Counted from the stretch's first letter, positions 20,538 through 30,331 are shown. The stretch: DNA of 64,000 nt from CAXBBB01 sp963815505 (GCA_963815505.1 CAWFGU010000024.1:208010-272009), one strand, 5' to 3'. Notes: generated from the letters alone by a model not told the origin. A program made the numbers and translations.

Positions 20538-20993
20538 TCAGCGCGTCGCCGTGAACGTGCCGCCTGCCGTGCATCCGCCGAATCCGCACGGCGCCCAGGT
20601 ACCCGAAAACGATCCGCGCATCTCGCCGTCGAAGCGTCCCGTCAACTCGAACCCCAGATCGGGAATAGGAGGCATCAGGCTGAGGTAGACGGTCGAGTCG
20701 GCCTGCACGACGCCATCCACTGCTGCGTTGCTCGAAAGCAGCCGATGGGCGCTCTGGCTGACTGTGTCGATACTTCGGCTGCCCGAAACCGTGTAGAGCG
20801 CGCACGATGGGCATGCGGAGTCGTCGCTAGCGGGAGCGAACGAGAGAAACAGTGTGCCCTCGGCGACGACGGCGCCGTCGCTGTCGCGCGCGATGTAGGC
20901 GAATCGCTCGGGGTCATTCGCACGTGCGTCGGGACCGAACAACTGGCAGCCGGAGGCCGAGACGAACAGCAGCAAGGCGAAGAGAGGACGCAT
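20538..20993 (-). CDS. Small cysteine-containing lipoprotein, unknown function
   Basis: 151 residues from ATG 20993. Signal peptide MRPLFALLLFVSASGC ends in a lipobox (SASGC). The mature part has a CPSC pair (DDSACPSCALYTV) and a C-terminal APCGFGGCTAGGTF, so two possible disulfides. The last strands (GFELTGRFDGEMRGSFSGTW) look like a small beta-barrel or sandwich. No family recognised. It is upstream of the other small lipoprotein and downstream of the GDPD gene, all on the minus strand. Confidence 0.75.
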   Translation of the reverse strand: MRPLFALLLFVSASGCQLFGPDARANDPERFAYIARDSDGAVVAEGTLFLSFAPASDDSACPSCALYTVSGSRSIDTVSQSAHRLLSSNAAVDGVVQADSTVYLSLMPPIPDLGFELTGRFDGEMRGSFSGTWAPCGFGGCTAGGTFTATR

Positions 20994-21095
20994 GGCGGTG
21001 GGCAGGGCGATGGGAAGGCGTAGGCAAGGCTAACGCCGGTTGTCGCAAACCCGAGGCGATGTGTCGTCCAATCGTCGCACGGTGCGGATGAGTTG

Positions 21096-22052
21096 TCAGC
21101 GATGCACCTGCGAGCCGTCGCCGTCGAGAACGGCGCGAAGGCGGTCTGGATAGTCGGTAATCAGCCCGTCGACTTCCATCGCGACCAGGTCGATCATCCG
21201 GCTCGACTCGTTGACCGTCCACGGGACGACGCGCACCCCCATCGCGTGCGCCTGACGGACACGCTCGGGCGTGACGAGCAGATGGTATGGGCTCCACACG
21301 TCGGGCACTAGTCCGAGTACGTCGGCGCCTTGCTGCGGAGTCTCGTAGGGAGCGCCATCGTCCACGAGCAGCGCGATAGGGACGCGCGGATCGAGCCGCC
21401 GCGCCGATTGCAGCGTCCGTACGTCGAACGATTGGATCGTCGTGCGCTCCAGCGCTCCGGCCTGGCTCGCAGTCGCGATCACGAGTGCGGCGAACGCATC
21501 GGGCGCAGGGTGACGCTCGCCGTCCCACGTCGGTCGCGACTTGGTCTCGACGTTGTAAAAGGGCAGAGGCCGACCTGTTTGGCGAGCGTGCGCATCCGCC
21601 GCCGCGATCACGTCCGCGAGCGCAGGTTTGTAGGCCGGCGTCGCCTGCTGATCCGCAAACCGCGCGTTGCCCCGGCTTCCGCAGTCGAACGCCTGCACTT
21701 CGGCGAGCGTCATGCTGTAGATCAGCAGCGACTCGGCCTCGCTGTCCGCCACCGGTGATCCGTCCGGGTGCGAGCACATCTCGGCGCTCATCCACGGCTC
21801 GTGCGACAAGACGGCGACGCCGTCCGACGTGACCGAGAGGTCGAGTTCGAGCGTCGTCATGCCGTCGTCGAGCGCACGGAGCATCGCCGCGACGGTGTTC
21901 TCGGGCAGCAGGCCGCGCGCGCCTCGGTGCCCCTGCGCGTCGAAGCCGTCGGGCAGGGCGAAGCGCTCCGCTTCGGTGGCCGAAGTGAGCGTGCCCGAAG
22001 GAGGCGAGGAGCAGGCGGCGAGGGTCACGAAGAGAAGAATCGAAAAGCGCAT
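21096..22052 (-). CDS. Glycerophosphodiester phosphodiesterase lipoprotein
   Basis: 318 residues from ATG 22052, where the signal peptide MRFSILLFVTLAAC gives a lipobox; an upstream in-frame extension lacks one. The GDPD fold is clear: GHRGARGLLPENT (metal/catalytic His and Glu), LELDLSVTSDGVAVLSHEP (second catalytic His), YNVETKSRP, and near the end PWTVNESSRMIDLVAMEVDGLITDYP split over the last two strands. It hydrolyses glycerophosphodiesters to glycerol-3-phosphate and an alcohol, here at the cell envelope. No GlpT-like transporter is nearby. It could be expressed with the two small lipoproteins downstream. Confidence 0.9.
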   Translation of the reverse strand: MRFSILLFVTLAACSSPPSGTLTSATEAERFALPDGFDAQGHRGARGLLPENTVAAMLRALDDGMTTLELDLSVTSDGVAVLSHEPWMSAEMCSHPDGSPVADSEAESLLIYSMTLAEVQAFDCGSRGNARFADQQATPAYKPALADVIAAADAHARQTGRPLPFYNVETKSRPTWDGERHPAPDAFAALVIATASQAGALERTTIQSFDVRTLQSARRLDPRVPIALLVDDGAPYETPQQGADVLGLVPDVWSPYHLLVTPERVRQAHAMGVRVVPWTVNESSRMIDLVAMEVDGLITDYPDRLRAVLDGDGSQVHR

Positions 22053-22307
22053 GCCGAAACGTAGGCACCCGCGCGCCCCAGAACGTCGCCGGTAATACAA
22101 CGCTAATACCGAATCCGGAAGAGCGTCCCGCGTCTCTGTCGCCCCCGCGGAGGCAGAGATCCGCAACAGTCTCTCACGCTCGAATGCCGCGCTGGTGAGC
22201 GGAGAGGGTAGCGGTTGTGGATCACTTCGTCACCTCGCGTCCCGCCTGCGCGGGAGATGGAGGATGAGACTGGACTCTTCCTTGCGAGCCAGTACGTCCC
22301 ACATGGG

Positions 22308-22589
22308 TCACAGCGCGATCAGGCCCTCGACACCGGTTACGCGTTCGTAAACGGCGATCACGTCATCGCTGGACTTCATCTGGGGTGAGAACGTCGTCGA
22401 GATATAGTTGCCGTTGCGCGAGGCGCGCGTCTGGAGTTCATACCCCTCTAGGCGGCGCTGCAACTCGGGCATGTGCTCGAGCGGGACAATGAACTTGAAC
22501 GTGTACTCGGTCGGAAACTCGGTCTGGTCGTCGAGCAGAGTGCGAAAGTTGGTCCACCACTCGGCGTCTTGTTTAGAAAGAGGAGTCAT
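22308..22589 (-). CDS. DUF493 family protein (YbeD-like)
   Basis: 93 residues if started at ATG 22589 (MTPLSKQDAEWW). The family core is visible: TEYTFKFIVPLEHMPELQRRL, then SRNGNYISTTFSPQMKSSDDVIAVYERV, an ACT-like alpha/beta fold found in small DUF493 proteins such as YbeD. YbeD's role is obscure, with a proposed link to lipoate metabolism. A longer start at 22655 (MTERKRKRPP) adds a basic leader and cannot be excluded. No cotranscribed partner is evident. Confidence 0.8.
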   Translation of the reverse strand: MTPLSKQDAEWWTNFRTLLDDQTEFPTEYTFKFIVPLEHMPELQRRLEGYELQTRASRNGNYISTTFSPQMKSSDDVIAVYERVTGVEGLIAL

Positions 22590-22789
22590 CTGAAAGGCAG
22601 GCTGAGGAAAGAGCCGGTCAACGCTCGGCGGCCGCTTTCGTTTGCGCTCCGTCACACGCTCGGTGGTGCCGGATGCAGCGCGCGGCGTTGGCCCGCACCT
22701 ACCCCCTCACATCTCCGCTTCCGCCTGTGCCGACCGCCGCTCTCGAACGCTCCATCTCCTCATCGGCCCGTGCATCGACCCGCGCCGGA

Positions 22790-24559
22790 ATGGGCGCCGT
22801 TCCCTACCGCGGCGGCGTCTCCTTTCGCGTGTGGGCACCCCATGCCGAGGCCGCGTTCGTAACGGGACCGTGGTGCGACTGGGGGGAGGGCAAGGAGCTG
22901 GCCCGTGACGGCGACGGCGGTTACTGGTCGGGTGTCGTTAGGGGACTCAAGCCGGGCGCGCACTACAAGTACCGCCTACTGGCTGGGGGCGAAGAGCTGT
23001 TTCGCAACGATCCGTACGCCCGCATCGTCACCTCGAGCGTGGGCGAGAGCGTGGTCTACGACGACGGCGCGTTCGACTGGGGCAGCGACGACTTTCAGAT
23101 GGCGCCGTGGAACGAACTCGTCATCTACGAACTGCACGTCGGTACCTTCAACGACCGAAACCCCGACGGACCGGGCACGCTGGACCAAGCTGCCGAGCGG
23201 CTGGACTACCTCGCCGAGTTGGGCGTCAACGCCGTCGGCCTGATGCCGCTCGCCGAGTTCGCGGGCGACTTCTCGTGGGGCTATAATCCGGCATTCCCGT
23301 TCGCCATCGAGAGCGCGTACGGCGGTCCCGACGCGCTCAAGCGCTTCGTTCAGGCAGCTCACGCGCGCGGCATTGCTGTCATCGCCGATGTCGTCTACAA
23401 CCACTTCGGGCCCTCGGACCTCGATCTGTGGCGCTTCGACGGCTGGGGTGAGGGCGACGGAGGCGGCATCTACTTCTACAACGACCACCGCGCCACGACG
23501 CCTTGGGGCATGACGCGGCCCGATTACGGCCGCCTCGAGGTCCGCAACTACATCCGCGACAACGCTCGGATGTGGCTCGACAGCTACCGCTGCGACGGTC
23601 TGCGCTGGGACGGTACGGTCTTCATCCGCTACAAAGACTTTTGGAAGAGCGAGGGCTCCGAACTGCCCGACGGTTGGACGCTGATGCAGGAGATCACGCG
23701 CGAGGCTGCCGAAAAGTATCCCGGTGCGCTGATGATCGCCGAGGACTTGCAGGGCGATGCGCACCTGGTCGAGTCGGTGGATGGGGGAGGGGCGGGCTTC
23801 GGCGCGCAGTGGGACAGCCTGTTCGTCCACCCGATGCGCGGCGCGCTGGAGGTGATGTCGGACGATGAGCGCAATATGTACGACGTTGCCGAGGCGATCG
23901 GTCACCGGTACACCCAGGACGCGTTCAGCCGCGTAGTCTACACCGAGAGCCACGACGAGGTCGCCAACGGGCGGGCACGGTTACCCGAAGAAATCCACGA
24001 AGGCGACGCTACCTCGTGGGAGTCCAAAAAACGTTCGACGCTGGGGGCTGCTGCCGTCCTGACCGCGCCGGGCATACCGATGCTGTTTCAGGGACAGGAG
24101 ATGGTCGAGGGCGAGTGGTTTCAAGACACGGTCCCGCTCGACTGGGAACGGCTCAAGGAGTTGGAAGGCATTCGAACGCTCTACCGCGACCTCATCGCCC
24201 TGCGGCGCAACCTCAGGGGCACGACGCGCGGACTGTCCGGGCAATCCGTGCGTGTTCACCACGTCAACCCTGCCGACAAGCTGATCGCGTTCGTGAGAGA
24301 GAAAGACGGCGGACCGGGAGACACGACGGTCGTCGTGCTCAACTTCGCCAACCGCGCGTACGACGGCTATCGCATTGGGCTACCGAGCGAGGGGACGTGG
24401 CACGTCCGCTTCAACTCCGACTGGAATGGCTATGGCCCCGACTTCGGCGATCACCCGGCGCACGCCGTCGAGGCCGACCACGAAGGGCACGATGGCGAGT
24501 CGCACTCGGGCTCCATTTCTATTGGCCCCTACACAGCGCTCGTGTTTTCGCAGGCGTAG
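22790..24559 (+). CDS. GH13 alpha-glucan branching-type enzyme with N-terminal CBM48
   Basis: 589 residues. The N-terminal ~95 residues are a CBM48/E-set domain (VSFRVWAPHAEAAFVTGPW, GLKPGAHYKYRL). The GH13 barrel follows, with ELHVGTFN, ADVVYNHFGPSDLDLW, the nucleophile Asp in YRCDGLRWDGT, the acid/base Glu in MIAEDLQG and the third carboxylate in TESHDEVANG. The C-terminal beta domain begins near residue 480. Overall it matches the short glucan-branching or trehalohydrolase-like members of GH13; branching is the better guess because a glucan phosphorylase lies 3 kb downstream on the same strand. The ATG at 22790 is chosen because CBM48 starts directly after it; the 39-residue upstream extension is low-complexity. 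Confidence 0.85.
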   Translation: MGAVPYRGGVSFRVWAPHAEAAFVTGPWCDWGEGKELARDGDGGYWSGVVRGLKPGAHYKYRLLAGGEELFRNDPYARIVTSSVGESVVYDDGAFDWGSDDFQMAPWNELVIYELHVGTFNDRNPDGPGTLDQAAERLDYLAELGVNAVGLMPLAEFAGDFSWGYNPAFPFAIESAYGGPDALKRFVQAAHARGIAVIADVVYNHFGPSDLDLWRFDGWGEGDGGGIYFYNDHRATTPWGMTRPDYGRLEVRNYIRDNARMWLDSYRCDGLRWDGTVFIRYKDFWKSEGSELPDGWTLMQEITREAAEKYPGALMIAEDLQGDAHLVESVDGGGAGFGAQWDSLFVHPMRGALEVMSDDERNMYDVAEAIGHRYTQDAFSRVVYTESHDEVANGRARLPEEIHEGDATSWESKKRSTLGAAAVLTAPGIPMLFQGQEMVEGEWFQDTVPLDWERLKELEGIRTLYRDLIALRRNLRGTTRGLSGQSVRVHHVNPADKLIAFVREKDGGPGDTTVVVLNFANRAYDGYRIGLPSEGTWHVRFNSDWNGYGPDFGDHPAHAVEADHEGHDGESHSGSISIGPYTALVFSQA

Positions 24560-24860
24560 TCGAGCGCGGAGAGCAGAAGCGAGTCTATTGGTATGACCGA
24601 TAACGATCCAGTCGCATTGAGAGGCGAGTTGGAAGCCGATTTTGCATATTTCCACATGTTTGAGTAAATGTGTAGGGCAAAGATTGCCTGGAAGGGCAAT
24701 AAGAATGCTGTTGAAATGGGTAGGGAATAGATATTATGTGTCTCTGTCCCATCACGTATCGCCCACTCGCTTCTTGTAGCGATGCGTTTTCATTCAATCG
24801 TCTGCGACTCCTCTCGTCCCACCTTTGCGTGAGGGTCGCGACACACATCCTTTCCTCCGT
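24560..24860. other. AT-rich intergenic region before the AP2-like gene
   Basis: About 300 bp visibly richer in A and T than the flanking genes (for example 24640-24740). It contains a small hairpin ATTGCC/GGCAAT near 24684-24701 and several TTTG and TATTT stretches that could be a promoter. No ORF or RNA gene is recognised. Confidence 0.5.
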
Positions 24861-25391
24861 ATGCGTACACCGCGTAACGTCTACCGCATCGACATCGAGC
24901 CTTCGGAATCTTTTCCGGGGCGCCACTCCACTCACGGCTGGCAGGTCCGTATCCGTCGCGCCGGGACTCAGCACACCAAGTTCTTTGCCGATGCCAAGTA
25001 CGGTGACCGTGACAAGGCGCTCAAGGCCGCCGAGGTCTTCCGCGACGAACTGATGCCGACGCTTCCCGAAGCCGATAGCGCTACCGAGCGCTCGGCACAG
25101 GCGCGCAGCAAGACCGGCGTCGTCGGCCTGAGCTTCTGCACCAAGGACGACGGCAGCGGAAACCACAAGCCCTACGTCCAACTCAGCTGGACCGATAACG
25201 ACCGCAAGCGCAAAACAGCGTCGTACTCGGTCGAGCGTTGGGGCCTGCGCAAAGCCGTCTGGAACGGCGTCTCGCGCCTGCACAAGGAGCGCACCGAACT
25301 CGGCCGCACGACCGACGAGCCGCAGGACATGTTCGCGACGGCCTATTCGCGCATCGTCCGCGACTATCCTGAGCACGCCGGAGACGAGTAA
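24861..25391 (+). CDS. AP2/ERF-like DNA-binding domain protein
   Basis: 176 residues from ATG 24861 (MRTPRNVYRIDIEP). Two units can be seen. The first (about 8-55) has HGWQVRIRRAG, KFFADAKYGDRDKALKAA and FRDELM; the second (about 69-135) has TGVVGLSFC, KPYVQLSW, KTASYSVERWGLRKAV and GVSRLHKER. The three-strand-plus-helix order with a G-V-x-G start and a glycine before the helix resembles AP2/ERF DNA-binding domains found in phage HNH endonucleases, integrases and some bacterial regulators. No nuclease or recombinase motif is present, so it looks like a stand-alone DNA-binding protein. It sits in an AT-rich setting between unrelated genes, which suggests transfer. The family name is by pattern only. 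Confidence 0.6.
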   Translation: MRTPRNVYRIDIEPSESFPGRHSTHGWQVRIRRAGTQHTKFFADAKYGDRDKALKAAEVFRDELMPTLPEADSATERSAQARSKTGVVGLSFCTKDDGSGNHKPYVQLSWTDNDRKRKTASYSVERWGLRKAVWNGVSRLHKERTELGRTTDEPQDMFATAYSRIVRDYPEHAGDE

Positions 25392-25454
25392 GTCTGCTGG
25401 AGGCTCGTAGCCTCGACGGACGCATCCGTCTCCACACGGTACGCCTGACTCTTC

Positions 25455-25496
25455 CGAGACAGAGGCCACGTCTCCTACTCCGTGCCCTCTGTCTCG
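25455..25496. terminator. Inverted repeat between the convergent AP2-like and prmC genes
   Basis: An 11-bp perfect stem CGAGACAGAGG / CCTCTGTCTCG with a 20-base loop between two convergent genes. No T-run, so a bidirectional terminator is only likely. Confidence 0.5.
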
Positions 25497-25505
25497 CCGT
25501 AGGTG

Positions 25506-26375
25506 CTACTTCTCCCGCCGGACGGCCCGCACAATGCGAGGTCGCCCGGCGGTGTCGTTATGGATCGTCACGTCGGCAAAGAAGTCTGGTGTGAGCAGAG
25601 CGGCCGTCGCGTCGGCATGATCGGCGTGCGTTTCGAGCACGAGCGTACCACCCGGCGTGAGGCGCGACGCAGCGTGGCGAGCGAGCGCGCGGTAGAACAG
25701 CAGCACGTCGCCGGGCGAAAACAGGGCGAGGTGCGGCTCATGGTCGCGCACCTCGGGTTCGAGCGATGCCTCTTCGCTCTCAGCGACGTACGGGGGGTTG
25801 CTCACGATCACGTCGAACGTTCCCGGAACGTCCAGGGGGTCGGCCAGCACGTCGGCCCGGTGGAAGGCGACGTGTAGTCCGAGCCGTTCAGCATTGGAGC
25901 GAGCGATGGCGAGCGCTTGGTCGCTCACATCGCACGCCTGCACTTCAGCGCTCGGCACTTCGTCGGCGACGGCGAGGGCGATGCAGCCGCTGCCCGTCCC
26001 TACATCGAGCACGCGCGCCGATGGATGACGGAGAGCCGCTTCTATGGCGCACCCGGCGATTTCCTCGGTCTCGGGGCGCGGTATCAAAACGCCCGGCCCG
26101 ACGTGTAGCGTCAGCCTCCGAAAGTCCGCCTCGCCGACCAGGTACTGCACCGGCTCTCGCTGTGCCCGCCGCGCGACGAGTTGGGCCAGCTTCTGCTGAT
26201 CTTTCACCGACAACACCACCTCCACCTCATCGCCCATGCGGCTCCGCCACCACGCGCGCGGCCGACCGGTCACGTGCGAGACCAGCCACGCCATCGACGA
26301 GTCGGCATCCGGCACGCCGGTTTGCATCAACCGCGTGCGATGGAGATCGAGGAGAGCACGCAGCGTATCAGCCAT
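25506..26375 (-). CDS. prmC: Peptide chain release factor N5-glutamine methyltransferase
   Basis: Methylates the GGQ glutamine of release factors. 289 residues from ATG 26375 (MADTLRALLDLHRTRL). The N-terminal helical domain has REPVQYLVGEADFRRLTL and PGVLIPRPETEE. The methyltransferase domain has the SAM motif DVGTGSGCIALAVA, the acidic strand ACDVSDQALAIARSNAERL, and the substrate-glutamine motif VSNPPYVAE. No release factor gene is adjacent. Confidence 0.95.
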   Translation of the reverse strand: MADTLRALLDLHRTRLMQTGVPDADSSMAWLVSHVTGRPRAWWRSRMGDEVEVVLSVKDQQKLAQLVARRAQREPVQYLVGEADFRRLTLHVGPGVLIPRPETEEIAGCAIEAALRHPSARVLDVGTGSGCIALAVADEVPSAEVQACDVSDQALAIARSNAERLGLHVAFHRADVLADPLDVPGTFDVIVSNPPYVAESEEASLEPEVRDHEPHLALFSPGDVLLFYRALARHAASRLTPGGTLVLETHADHADATAALLTPDFFADVTIHNDTAGRPRIVRAVRREK

Positions 26376-26644
26376 AAGCCTAGAACGAGGAAGGAGGTGA
26401 GACGTGCCCGTACGATCGACCCGCACTGGAATGCCTCGGAGCCGGCGTGAAACAGGCCCGTGGATCGGATACGCAGCGATTGAGGAACGACCCCGCTCGA
26501 CTCCGCAGAAACGAAGGAAATCGAAACGGGGATCGCAACCGATACGAAGTCACCGACTCGGCGAACTCCCCTCGAATCGGAACAGCCCCCCGACGGCTCG
26601 GCGTCCAACTTGGCCAAACACTTCGACTCTTACCGGCTACCAGC

Positions 26645-27436
26645 ATGTCCGCATTCGCAGGCCAGACCATTCTCATCACCGGCGCATCGAGCGGCATCGG
26701 CGAGGCATTCGTTCGTCATCTCATTCCGCTCGGCTCCCGTCTGATCCTTACCGCACGATCCGAGGACAGACTGAACGCACTGGCCGACGCCGCGCGCGCG
26801 TCGGGCTCGGAAGCCCACGTCTACCCGCTCGATTTGGGACAGCCCGGAGCCGCCCAGACGCTGTTCGACCAGACGACGGCAGATGGCCACTCCGTCGACA
26901 TCCTGCTCAACAACGCCGGTTTCGGACTGAGCGGAAGGCTCGAGGAGATGGATAATCAGGCGCTGGCGAGCATGACCCAGCTCAACGTCACCGCTGTCAC
27001 CGAACTGGCGCGGCTCTATGGCGAGTCGATGCTGGTGCGCGGTAAGGGCGGAATCCTCAACGTCGCGTCTACGGCGGCGTATCAGCCCATTCCCTACTTC
27101 GCCGTCTATGCGGCGACGAAACATTACGTCAAGGCCTTTTCGGAGGCGCTGCATGAGGAGTGGAAAGGTCGCGGAGTGACCGTCACTTGCCTGTGCCCCG
27201 GTGCCACCAAGACCGAGTTCGGCGACCGGGCCGACATGAAAGCAAGCTTTTTCGAGAACGGTGAGACGCCCGAGAAAGTCGCCCGTGTCGGGCTCGAAGC
27301 GCTGGCGCAGGGCCAGCGAACGATCATCAGCGGAGCCGCGAACGCGGCGATGGCGAACGTCGCCCGGCTGCTGCCGTCGAGCGTGTCGGCGCCGATGGCT
27401 GCGAAGATGTTTGCGCCTGACGACCAGTCTTCGTAA
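26645..27436 (+). CDS. Short-chain dehydrogenase/reductase
   Basis: 263 residues from ATG 26645. Classical SDR: the nucleotide motif TGASSGIGEA at the N-terminus (NADP-type, with Arg in LTARSEDRL), NNAGFG, the catalytic Ser in NVASTAAYQP, and Tyr/Lys in YAATKHYVKAF. The C-terminus fits the DltE/YdfG-like classical SDRs that have broad carbonyl-reductase activity. Substrate unknown. It is divergent from prmC across a 269-bp spacer; the longer in-frame leader from 26447 is not supported. Confidence 0.88.
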   Translation: MSAFAGQTILITGASSGIGEAFVRHLIPLGSRLILTARSEDRLNALADAARASGSEAHVYPLDLGQPGAAQTLFDQTTADGHSVDILLNNAGFGLSGRLEEMDNQALASMTQLNVTAVTELARLYGESMLVRGKGGILNVASTAAYQPIPYFAVYAATKHYVKAFSEALHEEWKGRGVTVTCLCPGATKTEFGDRADMKASFFENGETPEKVARVGLEALAQGQRTIISGAANAAMANVARLLPSSVSAPMAAKMFAPDDQSS

Positions 27437-27556
27437 CCTCTGCGTTGCACGTTCCGGCGTCTCGTCTGGACGTGTGGATGGTGGCATGTAAGCGCTTACC
27501 ATCCGGCGAAGTATCTTTGCCTTTCCACTCGCACTCTCTATCCCGATCGTACCCGC

Positions 27557-29592
27557 ATGACCACGCGTCAGAAACTCGAAGCCGTCTCCCAGAACCTCTG
27601 GTGGAGTTGGAATCCCAACGCCCGCGACCTCTTCCGCGACATCGCGCCCGACGTGTACGAGTCGAGCACGCACGCTCCGCTCGCCGCCCTCAAAGCCGCT
27701 TCGGACGATACGCTCAACGACGCCAAAACGGCCGACCGCATCGACGCCGTCTACGCCGACTTCCGGTCGTACATGGACACGCCCGGCTCGAAAGCCAAAG
27801 CACCCACGACGGCTTATTTCTGCATGGAGTACGGCCTGCACGAAAGCCTGGCGCTCTACTCGGGCGGTTTGGGCATTCTCGCCGGCGATCATTGCAAAGC
27901 AGCGTCGGATCTGAGCGTGCCGTTTACGGCCGTCGGCCTGCTGCTGCGCGACGGCTACTTCAAGCAGAAGTTCGACGGCAAAGGCTGGCAGGTCGAGGAG
28001 TACCCCGTCATGGATCCCGCCGAGCACCCGATGACGCTGCTGACCGGACGCGACGGCAAGCCCCGCCGCGTGACCGTTCATCTGGGCGACGAGCCGCTGC
28101 GCTTGCAAGCGTGGGAGCTCAACGTCGGACGCACGCGCCTGCTGCTGCTCGACTCGGACCACGACGAGAACCCGGCTCACCTGCGCCCGCTAACGCGCAA
28201 GCTCTACCAGGGCGACCGCCGCATCCGGTTGCAGCAAGAAATCGTGCTCGGCATCGGCGGGCTGCGGATGCTGCGCGCGCTCAACGTCGCGACCGAAGTC
28301 TACCACCTCAACGAAGGCCACTGCGCCTTCCTGCTGTTCGAACTGATGCGCGAGCGCATGGCGACGGGCGAGACGCGCGAAGCCGCCGAGCAGTGGGTGA
28401 CCGATCACTGCGTGTTCACGACGCACACGCCGGTTTTGGCCGGGCACGACCGGTTTGAGCCCGATCTGCTGCTAGGCCAGTTGTGGAAGATGCGCGACGC
28501 GCTCCACATGAGCAACGAGGAGATTCTCGCCTACGGACGCGTCAAGCCGGACGATCATCAAGAGTGGTTTACGATGACCGTTCTGGGCCTCAACATCTCG
28601 CGCGCTGCCAACGGCGTCTCCAAACTCAACGGCGAAGTCGCACGCGAGCAGTGGAGCCAGATGTACCCCGACCGCCCGACCGCCGAAGTGCCCATCGGAC
28701 ACGTCACCAACGGCATCCATCTGCCGACGTGGACGGCCCAGCCCGCGCGCGAGTTCGCCAGCAAGCACCTGGGCGACTGGGAAGCCGACCGCGTCGCGCC
28801 GACGTTCTGGCAGAAGATCGACAAGGTCTCGGATGCCGACGTGTGGGCGCTCCGCAACGTCCTGCGCAAGCGCCTAGTCGACTTCGCCGAGCAGCACGTC
28901 GCCGAGCAGACGATGAAGCAGACGTTCGGCCTCAGCCCCGACACGCTCACCATCGGCTTTGCCCGCCGGTTCGCCACGTACAAGCGCGCGCCGCTGTTCT
29001 TCTACGATGTCGAGCGCGCAGGCAAGATCCTGTCCGACGCCGACCGTCCCGGTCCAACTGATCTACGCCGGCAAAGCGCACCCCGCCGACGAGGGCGGCA
29101 AGCGCTTCATCCAGCAGATCTACGAGATGACGCAGAAGGCACCGTTCCAGGGCCGCGTGCTCTTCCTGGAGAACTACAACATGGAGATCGGCCGGATGCT
29201 CGTCAGCGGCTGCGACGTGTGGCTCAACAATCCGCGCCGCCCGATGGAAGCGTCGGGCACGAGCGGGCAGAAGGTCAGCGCGCACGGCGGCCTCAACCTC
29301 TCGATCCTCGACGGCTGGTGGCCCGAAGGCTACGACGGCAGCAACGGCTGGTCCATCGGCGACGACGACTCGGCCAAGATCTCGACCGACCCGAGCAAGC
29401 AGGACCGCGACGACGCCGAGTTCTTGTACTCGACGATCGAAAACTCGGTCGTCCCCGAGTTCTACGACCGCACCGACGGCGTGCCCGAGCAGGTGGGTGA
29501 CGCGGATGAAGAACGCCATGCGCGAGCTTCCCGCTCAGTTCAGCAGCGAACGCATGGTCGCCGACTACGTCGAGCAGCGCTACGACGCCTGA
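27557..29592 (+). CDS. glgP: Alpha-glucan (glycogen) phosphorylase, two frameshifts
   Basis: GT35 phosphorylase releasing glucose-1-phosphate from alpha-1,4-glucans. It opens with NLWWSWNPNARDLF, then YFCMEYGLHESLALYSGGLG and GDHCKAASDL, VYHLNEGHCAFL, FTTHTPVLAGHDRF, TNGIHLPTW and RRFATYKRAPL, as in the short (archaeal/thermophile-like) phosphorylases. The PLP-lysine region is SGTSGQKVSAHGGLNLS. The frame breaks near 29050, where one extra G (CCCGGTCC) splits RPVQLIYAGKAHP, and near 29500, where an extra G splits PEQ-WVTRMKNAM. After both repairs the protein ends PAQFSSERMVADYVEQRYDA at TGA 29590-29592, about 677 residues. The branching-type enzyme 3 kb upstream suggests a storage-glucan function. 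Confidence 0.9.
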
Positions 29593-29618
29593 CCGACTTC
29601 GTCGGTTCGTGGCCCGAG

Positions 29619-29655
29619 CGCCGCCGTCTCTCCGCGTGAGGGGCGGCGGCGTTTT
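29619..29655 (+). terminator. Rho-independent terminator after glgP
   Basis: Stem CGCCGCCG / CGGCGGCG (29619-29626, 29644-29651) followed by TTTT, 26 bases after the repaired glgP stop. This position supports the repaired reading frame. Confidence 0.8.
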
Positions 29656-29747
29656 GGTTTGGCCGGGTGGCCTCTCGCTAGCACGCGAAACACATCCCAT
29701 CGATATCGCGTGGGCCCTTGCGTTACCTCGCCTATCTGCAATCGGCC

Positions 29748-30262
29748 ATGACTCCTCGCCTGCTCTTCTCGTTGCTCGCTATCGCTCGTTGTCTCTGCCC
29801 AGTCGCGGTTGAGGCGCAGACGTTCGATTTGAAACGCGGCTCGCTCGTGCGCGTGCAGACGCAGGACGGCTCCACGCTGATGAAGGCCATGTCGAAGGCT
29901 CTCTCGGATCAGACTCGTTCATGCTACGTACGACGACCGATACGCCGACCACAGATCGAGTGGAACCAAGTCGAGCGGCATCAGACGATACGCGCAGAAC
30001 CCGACGAATGAACTTATCGGGATGGGCCTGGGCTTCTCGGCGGGTCGTTTGTGGCCGGGCAATTCGTCTGCATGTCTTATTCCGGGTAGCGCCGAGCTTG
30101 AAGCATTTGGGCCGAGACTGATCGCTCGTTTGGCGCCACCGCTCGGACTGGACTTATCGGCGTTCCCGTCGGCGGCTCCATCGGAGCGCGGACGGGCAGC
30201 GCTGGGTCGACGTGCCGCCGGGGACGACGGGGCGCAGCGTCGGGCTGAAAATCCGCTTTTAG
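29748..30262 (+). pseudogene. Secreted glycine-zipper-type protein, broken by several frameshifts
   Basis: ATG 29748 opens a signal peptide (MTPRLLFSLLAIARCL...EAQ) and TFDLKRGSLVRVQTQDGSTL. The continuation is found in other frames: SFMLRTTTDT near 29915, then GMGLGF, LIGVPVGGSIGAR near 30160, and GQRWVDVPPGTTGRSV ending LKIRF at TAG 30260-30262. A short glycine-rich helix followed by (E/Q)RW..V is the layout of small secreted proteins common in Rhodothermota. At least three frame changes are needed, so either the gene has decayed or local sequence quality is low. Function unknown. Confidence 0.5.
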
Positions 30263-30297
30263 TCGAATGGGGGACAAGCGGTAAACTCCGCTCTCTC

Positions 30298-30331
30298 AAA
30301 CCTGTCAGCTTTTGCGAGAGCTGACAGGTTT
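30298..30331. terminator. Strong bidirectional terminator
   Basis: A perfect 13-bp stem AAACCTGTCAGCT / AGCTGACAGGTTT (30298-30310, 30319-30331) between convergent genes, with A/T tails on both sides. Confidence 0.88.

Noticed and set aside
22673..22789. Longer N-terminus for the GH13 enzyme
   Set aside because: Low-complexity Ser/Arg/Ala text; the CBM48 domain begins at the internal ATG 22790.
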